Source of the DNA: Haloactinopolyspora alba
Lineage (GTDB): Bacteria > Actinomycetota > Actinomycetes > Jiangellales > Jiangellaceae
Length of the DNA: 64,000 bases
Reading direction: 5' to 3'
Assembly (NCBI RefSeq): GCF_003014555.1
Contig: NZ_PYGE01000012.1
Coordinates: 101,031 to 165,030, forward strand
Position numbers and translations under genes: made by a program
In this document: in pieces, positions 44,385 through 50,861 of the stretch
How positions within the stretch are numbered: position 1 is the stretch's first letter
Layout: every line of letters begins with the position of its first letter
Notes under the pieces: generated by a model
Told to the model about the DNA's origin: nothing
Databases searched by the model: none
Seen by the model: the letters and a program-made list of their open reading frames with translations, nothing else

Positions 44385-45008
44385 TCAGCCGTCCCGTTTC
44401 GGGAAACCGCGGATGCCCCGCCAGCCCAGCGCGGCGACGAGTTCGGCCGCGGTGGTGCGGGGGATCGACCCGGCCGAGGCCAGCCAGTACCGCGCCGTCA
44501 CGTGCGCGATGCCGACCAGGCCCACGGCCAGCAGCGTGGACTCCTCCTCGGGCAGGCCGGTGTCCTCGGCGATGATCTGGCTGATCTCTTGTGCGCACAC
44601 CTCGGTGAGCCCGTCCAGGCGCGCCTTGACGGCCGGCTCGTTGGGCAGGTCCGACTCGAACAGCAGCCGGTACGCGCCGGAGTCGTTGTCGACGAACTCG
44701 AAGTACGCGTTGACGGTGGCGATGACCCGCTGCTTGTTGTCGTCGGTCGAGGCCAGCGCCTCGTGTACGCGTTCGAGCAGCTCGTCCTTGGAGGTGTCCA
44801 GCAGCGCCAGGTACAGCTCGAGCTTGCCGGGGAAGTGCTGGTAGAGCACGGGCTTGCTGACGCCGGCGCGTACCGCGATCTCGTCCATCGCGGCCGCGTG
44901 GAAGCCCTGCGCCACGAAGATCTCCCTGGCGGCGCCGAGCAGTTGGGCGCGGCGCTGGTCCCGGGGCATTCGCACCCCGCGGGCCGGCACGTCGGACAGG
45001 GAAGCCAC
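44385..45008 (-). CDS. TetR family transcriptional regulator (Rv3208-like)
   Basis: A 207-residue regulator. The N-terminal helix-turn-helix is QLLGAAREIFVAQGFHAAAM, DEIAVRAGVSKPVLYQHFPG, and the C-terminal ligand domain follows (YFEFVDNDSGAYRLLFESDL; GIAHVTARYWLASAG). GTG 45008 is used since GAGGAG is four bases upstream; a longer GTG start at 45020 overlaps that site. In M. tuberculosis the equivalent gene precedes the DUF3107 gene, as here. A 139-base gap separates it from that gene. Confidence 0.9.
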   Translation of the reverse strand: MASLSDVPARGVRMPRDQRRAQLLGAAREIFVAQGFHAAAMDEIAVRAGVSKPVLYQHFPGKLELYLALLDTSKDELLERVHEALASTDDNKQRVIATVNAYFEFVDNDSGAYRLLFESDLPNEPAVKARLDGLTEVCAQEISQIIAEDTGLPEEESTLLAVGLVGIAHVTARYWLASAGSIPRTTAAELVAALGWRGIRGFPKRDG

Positions 45009-45063
45009 GGCACTCCTCACACTCGCGATATGCCGGGATCGTACCGTCCCACGGTCAACGGAA

Positions 45064-45264
45064 TCAGCGGTAGTCGTCCTCGTCGTACTCGACGATCACC
45101 TGTTGTTCGTGCGCATCGGCGGGATCGACGTCTTCCGGGACCGGTTCCCGGTCGCCGTCGACGTCGTTGTTCGCACGGTCGGAGATCTCGCGTTCCTGCT
45201 CGTACAGGTCGGCCTCCGCAGCCGCGGAGTCGTTTCGCGGCCGGCTCACGTCGCTCTCGGACAC
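45064..45264 (-). CDS. Small acidic protein of unknown function
   Basis: A 66-residue frame starting at GTG 45264, six bases after a near-perfect AAGGAGGTG ribosome site, which strongly suggests it is translated. The protein is very acidic (AEADLYEQEREISDRANNDV; DGDREPVPEDVDPADAHEQQ; ending VIVEYDEDDYR). No known domain, signal or membrane segment. It lies immediately upstream of the TetR gene on the same strand, with 55 bases between them, and may share its transcript. Confidence 0.65.
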   Translation of the reverse strand: MSESDVSRPRNDSAAAEADLYEQEREISDRANNDVDGDREPVPEDVDPADAHEQQVIVEYDEDDYR

Positions 45265-45338
45265 AACTGCACCTCCTTCGTCGCCACGACGGTACCCGTT
45301 GCGGCGATGTCGATGTGCCGCTGTGCCAGCATCGGCGT

Positions 45339-46247
45339 GTGGAGCCGATAGAGACGTGGCCGGGAGAGTGGTACGACCTGTCGACCGGGCGGTCGGTGTT
45401 CGTCCGTCGTGCGTCCGCCCCTCGGACGGCCGATGGGCCGGCCGGCGAGCGGATCGTCCACGTGCACGGGCTCGGTGGCGCGGCGACGAACTGGACCGCC
45501 CTGATGCGTGAGCTGCGTGCGGACGCCGATCAGTGGGCGCCCGACCTGCCCGGCTTCGGCGAGTCGCCGCCGGCGCCGCGGCACACGGTGGACGGCTATG
45601 TCGCCGACGTCGTCGCGTTCCTCGAGCGGTTCGGCTCGCCGTCACACGTGGTGGCGAACTCGCTCGGCGGGATGGTCAGCGTCTACGTCGCGGCCCGCCG
45701 CCCGGACCTGGTCCGGACGCTGAGCCTGGTGTCGCCGGCGATGCCGCAGTATCGGCTGCCGTGGGCGGCGCAGGTCACGGCGGTGATGGCGGTGCCCGGA
45801 CTGGGTGAGCGGATCCTGGCGGCCGCTGGGGCGAACCCGTCGGAGCGGCAGATCGCACAGCTGGCGGCCGTGCTGTTCGCCGACCCGGCGGCGCTGCCGG
45901 CCGCGGAGTTCGACCTCGCGGTGCGTGAGCGCACGCGGTGGATGCACCAGCCGTACGCGGACGCCGTCCTGCTGGGCACGCTGCGTTCGATCGTCGCCCA
46001 GTACACGATGCCGCCTCGCCGTTCCGCCTGGGGCGCCGCCGCACGGGTGCTGTGCCCGACGCTGGTGATGATGGGCGGGCGCGACACGCTCGTGGGCTCC
46101 TGGGGCCGGGCGCGGTGGCGGCGGACACGACCGCGGACGCGGCTGGTGACGCTGCCGAGCTCCGGACACGTCGCGATGATGGAGCACCCGCGAGCGGTGG
46201 CCGACCTGATCCGGGAGTTCCTCCGCGACACCTCCGGCCGCAGGTGA
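45339..46247 (+). CDS. Alpha/beta hydrolase
   Basis: A 302-residue alpha/beta-hydrolase. The oxyanion region HVHGLGGAATNW (about residue 41), nucleophile Ser in VVANSLGGMVSVY (about 106), acid Asp in MMGGRDTLVG (about 247) and His in PSSGHVAMMEHPR (about 278) are all present. The substrate is unknown; LPGFGESPPAP fits general esterase/lipase or haloalkane-type hydrolases. GTG 45339 starts a family-length protein with no added tail; it is divergent from the small acidic gene by 74 bases. Confidence 0.87.
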   Translation: MEPIETWPGEWYDLSTGRSVFVRRASAPRTADGPAGERIVHVHGLGGAATNWTALMRELRADADQWAPDLPGFGESPPAPRHTVDGYVADVVAFLERFGSPSHVVANSLGGMVSVYVAARRPDLVRTLSLVSPAMPQYRLPWAAQVTAVMAVPGLGERILAAAGANPSERQIAQLAAVLFADPAALPAAEFDLAVRERTRWMHQPYADAVLLGTLRSIVAQYTMPPRRSAWGAAARVLCPTLVMMGGRDTLVGSWGRARWRRTRPRTRLVTLPSSGHVAMMEHPRAVADLIREFLRDTSGRR

Positions 46248-46429
46248 GCGACACCGCCGCCGGGACGCGGTCACGCCGGTTCCGACGCCGCGGGGAGATG
46301 GTCACGCCGGTACTGTCCATATCGCAAGACGGGTGTCCAGAAAGCGAACAGGTTGCTGGGGAATCACGCGGCCCGTGGCACCGTTGGCGACAGAGACAAC
46401 GGATGCCACGCACTCATACGGAGCCGATC

Positions 46430-47602
46430 GTGTCCCTTCCACCGCTGGTCGAGCCGGCCGCCGAGCTCACCGTCGACGAGGTCCGCCGCTACTCCCGGCA
46501 CCTGATCATCCCGGATGTCGGCATGGTCGGCCAGAAGCGCCTGAAGAACGCCAAGGTGCTGGTCATCGGCGCCGGCGGGCTCGGGTCCCCGGCCCTGCTG
46601 TACCTCGCCGCCGCCGGTGTCGGCACGCTCGGCATCGTCGAGTTCGACGAGGTCGACGAGTCCAACCTGCAGCGGCAGATCATCCACGGCCAGTCCGACG
46701 TCGGCCGGTCGAAGGCGCAGTCCGCGCGCGACTCGATCAAGGAGACCAACCCGTACGTCGACGTCGTCCTGCACGAGGGCCGGCTGGACAACGACAACGC
46801 GTTGCAGATCTTCGCCGACTACGACCTCATCCTCGACGGCACCGACAACTTCGCCACCCGCTACCTGGTCAACGACGCCGCGGTGCTGCTGGGCAAGCCG
46901 TACGTGTGGGGCTCGATCTACCGGTTCGAGGGCCAGATCAGCGTGTTCTGGGCCGAGCACGGCCCGCAGTACCGCGACCTGTACCCGGAGCCTCCGCCGC
47001 CCGGCATGGTGCCTTCGTGCGCCGAGGGCGGCGTGCTCGGCGTGCTGTGCGCGTCCATCGGCTCGGTCATGGTGACCGAGGCGGTCAAGCTCATCACCGG
47101 TATCGGCGACCCGCTGGTCGGCCGGCTGATGGTCTACGACGCGCTCGAGATGAGCTACACGACGCTCAAGATCCGCAAGGACCCGACCGCCGAGCCGATC
47201 ACGGAACTGATCGACTACGAGGAGTTCTGCGGTTCGATCAGCGACGCGGCCGCCGAGGCCGCCGCCGAGTCGACCATCTCGGTGAAGAAGCTGAGCGACT
47301 GGCTCGGCCAGCGCGAGAGCGGCCAGCGCGACTTCGTCCTGGTCGACGTCCGCGAGCCGAACGAGTACGAGATCAACCAGATCCCCGGGTCGGTGCTGAT
47401 CCCGAAGGGCGAGTTCCTGACCGGCGAGGCGCTGGAGAAGCTCCCGCAGGACAAGCAGGTCGTGCTGCACTGCAAGTCCGGGCAGCGCTCGGCCGAGGCG
47501 CTCGCCGTCGTCCAGGGCGCGGGCATGGCCGACGCGGTGCACGTCGGCGGTGGCGTCGCGGCGTGGGTGAGCCAGATCGACCCGTCGCAGCCCGCCTACT
47601 GA
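46430..47602 (+). CDS. moeZ: Adenylyltransferase/sulfurtransferase MoeZ
   Basis: A 390-residue two-domain protein that adenylates and then thiolates the C-terminus of small sulfur-carrier proteins for molybdopterin, thiamine or cysteine synthesis. Residues 10-280 are the ThiF/MoeB domain (RYSRHLIIPDVGMVGQKRLK, VLVIGAGGLGSPALLYLAAA, DGTDNFATRYLVND, GMVPSCAEGGVLGVLCASIG). Residues 290-390 are a rhodanese domain with the active Cys in VLHCKSGQRSAEAL. The start VSLPPLVEPAAEL matches the known mycobacterial protein; ATG 46403 is an in-frame alternative. It can serve the FdhF-type molybdoenzyme in this window. Confidence 0.94.
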   Translation: MSLPPLVEPAAELTVDEVRRYSRHLIIPDVGMVGQKRLKNAKVLVIGAGGLGSPALLYLAAAGVGTLGIVEFDEVDESNLQRQIIHGQSDVGRSKAQSARDSIKETNPYVDVVLHEGRLDNDNALQIFADYDLILDGTDNFATRYLVNDAAVLLGKPYVWGSIYRFEGQISVFWAEHGPQYRDLYPEPPPPGMVPSCAEGGVLGVLCASIGSVMVTEAVKLITGIGDPLVGRLMVYDALEMSYTTLKIRKDPTAEPITELIDYEEFCGSISDAAAEAAAESTISVKKLSDWLGQRESGQRDFVLVDVREPNEYEINQIPGSVLIPKGEFLTGEALEKLPQDKQVVLHCKSGQRSAEALAVVQGAGMADAVHVGGGVAAWVSQIDPSQPAY

Positions 47603-47690
47603 GGCTGGTCCCGCCGGGTGGCGCGCTCGGGTCCACCGCCCGGGGTCGCCACCCGGGGGCTGCCGCCTGGTTTGCCACCCGGCTTGTTCC

Positions 47691-47786
47691 AAAGCGGTGT
47701 GGGATCACTGCGTCAGTGATGAGGAGTTACTGGGGTGCGAGCCCCACCTACTCCACAGGCCTGCCGTAGTGATCCCACACCGCTTT
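47691..47786 (+). repeat. 96-nt structured element with 19-bp terminal inverted repeats
   Basis: AAAGCGGTGTGGGATCACT (47691-47709) is exactly complementary to 47768-47786, and the stem extends three pairs further with one G-T. Inside, three smaller hairpins are possible: CAGT/ACTG (47714-47732), TGGGG/CCCCA (47731-47746) and CAGG/CCTG (47755-47762). It lies 88 bases after moeZ. It could be a terminator, a miniature mobile element or a structured RNA; GGGGTGCGAGCCCC looks like a tRNA T-arm but lacks the TTC loop. Confidence 0.7.
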
Positions 47787-47811
47787 CTTGCGTGAGCCGA
47801 CGCCGGCGGGG

Positions 47812-47869
47812 TTGACACGGCACGTCTGATCTTCCTAATCTCTCACCACATCTGGAAAGCCCTTTCCAG
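47812..47869 (+). promoter_or_regulatory. Strong promoter with LacI-type operator and no obvious sugar gene
   Basis: TTGACA (47812-47817), an 18-base spacer and TAATCT (47836-47841) form the best sigma-70-like promoter in the window. Eleven bases later CTGGAAAG-CC-CTTTCCAG (47852-47869) is a perfect 8-bp inverted repeat resembling LacI/GalR operators. Only a doubtful small frame follows at 47918, so the operon it once served may have been lost. Confidence 0.6.
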
Positions 47870-47917
47870 CAAAGGGTGCCGAGCAGTACGACGGCGTGAT
47901 CCCGACTTGTCGAGGGC

Positions 47918-48124
47918 GTGGACAGCGAAGTGCCGAACCGGTCGACGGCCGAAGGGTGCACCGTCAACGACCTGGTGCTGGACGAGCGGACGTGGGACAC
48001 GTACGGGGCGTTCGTCCGGCACGTCGAGAACGTGACGACGCAGCTGGTCGCCGACGGCGTCCTGGACCGGCGCGATCGCGGCGCGGTGATCCGGGCGGCC
48101 GCGTCCGGTGAGGTCGGCCGGTAG
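47918..48124 (+). CDS. Doubtful 68-residue open frame downstream of the LacI-style promoter
   Basis: GTG 47918 to TAG 48124 encodes 68 residues including VNDLVLDERTWDTYGAFVRH and VENVTTQLVADGVLDRRDRG, with amphipathic helix character, so it may be a real small protein or the fossil of a larger one. No good ribosome site precedes it and no family is recognised. It lies just downstream of a convincing promoter-operator. Confidence 0.35.
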   Translation: MDSEVPNRSTAEGCTVNDLVLDERTWDTYGAFVRHVENVTTQLVADGVLDRRDRGAVIRAAASGEVGR

Positions 48125-48210
48125 TCGTCGCCAACGTCGCTCACCAGTGAAATCGTGTGGCGTCACCGTCGTGCCGGCGATGGTGGCGCCACACACTCGT
48201 CCGCGTCGAT

Positions 48211-48374
48211 GATCAGGTGACATCTCGGCCGGAGGACGGCGCTTATGTCACCTGATCATTATCGGTCCAGATGTTGGACATGATCAGGTGCAGTCCGGGC
48301 GCACATGGACCCGGCGAACTTCACCTGATCGCTGTCAGCACGACGATCAGGTGAACATCTGACGATCAGGTGAC
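48211..48374 (+). repeat. Array C: six GATCAGGTGAC / CACCTGATC motifs
   Basis: GATCAGGTG copies at 48211, 48282, 48344 and 48364 and CACCTGATC copies at 48247 and 48320 (starting at the T or G before CAC). The array ends 22 bases before the stop of the convergent membrane-protein gene. Like array B it occupies a convergent gene junction. Nothing else is seen in 48125-48396. Confidence 0.9.
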
Positions 48375-48396
48375 ATGCCGGGCCGGCGGCGGGCGG

Positions 48397-50799
48397 TCAG
48401 AGCAGGTCGCGCTTCTGCATCTGGGTCCACAGGATCCAGCCGGGCAGGATCGGCATCCAGAAGGACACGATGCGGAACACGAGCACGGCGGTGACCGCGG
48501 TCGTCGCGCCGACGCCCAGCGTGCTGAGCCCGGCCGTGAGAGCGGCCTCCACGGCGCCGAGGCCGCCGGGCGTGGGCACCGCCATGCCGAGCGTGTTGCC
48601 GACCAACTGGACGACGGCCATCGCCGCCAGGTTGGCGCTGCCGCCGACCGCCTTGAGGCAGGTGTAGAAGCACAGCACCAGGCTGGCCGACTGCAGCAGG
48701 ATGCCGCCCAGCGCCACCGCGAGCTTGCGCGGGTTGCTCATCACGTCCAGCAGGCGCGGCAGGCCGCGCTCGGCGAAATCGCTCCACAGCCCCCGCAACC
48801 GTGCCCGCACCGGCGGTATCAGCGCCAGCAGTGCCGCGGCGAGGAGCACACCGATGACGATGATCAGCGTGTTGATCGACGGGTCGATGTTCGGCGCGGC
48901 GGACGAGCCGGACAGCACACCGAGCACGCCGATCACCGGAAACGTGATGGCGACGTTGCCGACCTGGTTGGCGGCCACGCTGGCCGCGGCCAGCGGCCCG
49001 GCGACACCGGCCTTGGTGAGCAGCCGGATGTTGATGGCGACGTTGCCGACGGTCGACGGCGTCACCAGGCGCAGGAATCCGAGTGAGACCTGCGCGCCGA
49101 CGACGCGCCAGAACGGCACCCGCTCGGGCACGAACCCGAGCAGCGCCAACGCCGCGCCGAGGAAGCTGGTGAACATCAGCACGATGGCGACGAAGAGCCA
49201 CCGCCAGTCGGTCTGTTCCCACAGCGTGCCGAACGAGATGTCGGAGAGCTGGGTCCCCACCAGGTAGACCGCGAAGACCGCGCCGACGCCGGTCAGCAGG
49301 GACAGCGGGCGCAGCCGCCGCAGTTGGATCGGCTGCGGCGCCTCGAAGCCGGTGCTGCTGACCAGGCCGTCGCGCAGCCGGGACAGCACCTCGCGTCGGC
49401 CCTTCAGGTCCCGGCGTGTCGAGCGGGCGAGCGCGACCGGCTGCAGCAACGGGATGGAGGCGCTGACGACGTCGCGGCCCAGGACCTTGATGGCGGTACG
49501 TACCGTGCGATCCGGGCCGACCACCAGCGAAGTCCCGACCAGGGCCTGTGCGAGGTCGGCACGGACGGCGAGCTCCGGAGCGGCCACCTCGCCGCCGGAC
49601 GGGTCGAGCAGCCAGACCTTCCCGCTGTCCGCGATCAGGATGGTCCGTCCCGACAACCGCCGGTGCGCGACCTCGTTGCGGCGCAGCCGGCCGAGCTGTC
49701 GCCACAGGTCCTCGAGCATGGCGTCGGTGACCTCGTCGGCGGTCAGGTTGGCCAGCAACCGCCCGGGAACGTGGTCGTAGACGATGGCCGCGGCGTCGGC
49801 GCCGATGCGCAGGACGTTGCGCAGCTTCGGGGTGCGTGCGCCGGCGCGGGCGACGGCCAGCGACTGCAGCGTGATCTGGTTGACCGCGTTGCGCATGGTG
49901 ACCATCTGCCGCGGCAGCACCTCTTCGCGGGTACGCAGCTGGTCGGCGGCGCGGGCCAGCACTCCGGCGCCGTCCTCGTCGCGGTCCAGCACCAGGATGC
50001 CCAGCGAGCCCTGCGAGCTCTCCGCGATGTAGCGGCGGTACTTGTCGACCGGGTCGGTGGTGAGCGAGGTGATGTCGTAGCCGTTCGACCTGAGGACCGC
50101 GGCGACCTTGCGCCCGTTCGGCGCGACCGACGGTTGCCCGCTGACCAGCCGGACCAGCAGGCCGACCGCCCGGCCGACACCCAGCGCGACGAGCATGCCG
50201 CCGACGGTGACCTCGCCTTGGAGCAGCCACACCGCGAAGCTGCCGGCGATGGCCAGCGCGGCGACCTGCTTGATGCGCTTGAGAGCCAGCCTGGACACGA
50301 CCGTGACGATCGCGACCAGCAGCGCCGGCATGGCCGGCACCGGCGTGCCCTCGACGCCGCCGGCCGACGGGACGAACGTGTCGTGCAGCCGTTCCGGTGC
50401 CGGTCCCTGCAGCCAGGTGGACACGAGCGCCGCGGCGACCGCGGCCAGCACGCCGGCGATGAGCAGCTCGATGGTGGTGCGCATCCGGCCGCGGATCATC
50501 AGGATGAACACGAGCGCCGGCGGCAGCGCCAGCGTGGCCAGCTCGGAGGCGAACGACACCGTCTGGACCGGGCCGCTGGGGAAGCTCTGGTTGAACTCCG
50601 CGAGGTCCGCGGTCAGCCCGGTGAGGGTGCGCTCGGCGACGACGGCGAGCGCGGCGAGCGCGGTCATCCCGGTCAGGACGAGCAGCAGCTGCAGGCCGTC
50701 GATGGGACGACGGGTACGACGCGGCAGCGGCGGCTCGTCGACCCGGATCTTCCCGGGTGGACGGCCCCGCGAGCTCGGCGCATCGCTCGTCTCGGACAT
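48397..50799 (-). CDS. Flippase-like membrane protein with internal pseudokinase-like domain (paralog 1)
   Basis: An 800-residue integral membrane protein. After a basic N-terminus come about six membrane segments (LLLVLTGMTALAALAVVAER to about 225), then a cytoplasmic region (about 230-460) with kinase-like features: YDHVPGRLL as hinge, VAHRRLSGRTILI where a catalytic loop would be and VWLLDPSGGEVAAPELAV where DFG would be. The catalytic Asp and Asn are replaced, so it is probably a pseudokinase. The C-terminal 330 residues match the lysylphosphatidylglycerol-synthase/UPF0104 flippase-like membrane domain (GNTLGMAVPTPGGLGAVEAA). It is a tandem paralog of the next gene, with a shared start leader. 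Confidence 0.78.
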   Translation of the reverse strand: MSETSDAPSSRGRPPGKIRVDEPPLPRRTRRPIDGLQLLLVLTGMTALAALAVVAERTLTGLTADLAEFNQSFPSGPVQTVSFASELATLALPPALVFILMIRGRMRTTIELLIAGVLAAVAAALVSTWLQGPAPERLHDTFVPSAGGVEGTPVPAMPALLVAIVTVVSRLALKRIKQVAALAIAGSFAVWLLQGEVTVGGMLVALGVGRAVGLLVRLVSGQPSVAPNGRKVAAVLRSNGYDITSLTTDPVDKYRRYIAESSQGSLGILVLDRDEDGAGVLARAADQLRTREEVLPRQMVTMRNAVNQITLQSLAVARAGARTPKLRNVLRIGADAAAIVYDHVPGRLLANLTADEVTDAMLEDLWRQLGRLRRNEVAHRRLSGRTILIADSGKVWLLDPSGGEVAAPELAVRADLAQALVGTSLVVGPDRTVRTAIKVLGRDVVSASIPLLQPVALARSTRRDLKGRREVLSRLRDGLVSSTGFEAPQPIQLRRLRPLSLLTGVGAVFAVYLVGTQLSDISFGTLWEQTDWRWLFVAIVLMFTSFLGAALALLGFVPERVPFWRVVGAQVSLGFLRLVTPSTVGNVAINIRLLTKAGVAGPLAAASVAANQVGNVAITFPVIGVLGVLSGSSAAPNIDPSINTLIIVIGVLLAAALLALIPPVRARLRGLWSDFAERGLPRLLDVMSNPRKLAVALGGILLQSASLVLCFYTCLKAVGGSANLAAMAVVQLVGNTLGMAVPTPGGLGAVEAALTAGLSTLGVGATTAVTAVLVFRIVSFWMPILPGWILWTQMQKRDLL

Positions 50800-50861
50800 C
50801 GAGATCCGATCGTCGCACGTGAGCGGACGACGGTGTGGTGGCGACCCGCTGTTGGGCGCGT

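Noticed and set aside
47691..47786. tRNA or selenocysteine tRNA
   Set aside because: The outer stem is 19-22 bp, there is no anticodon arm of normal size, no TTC in the T-like loop and no CCA end.
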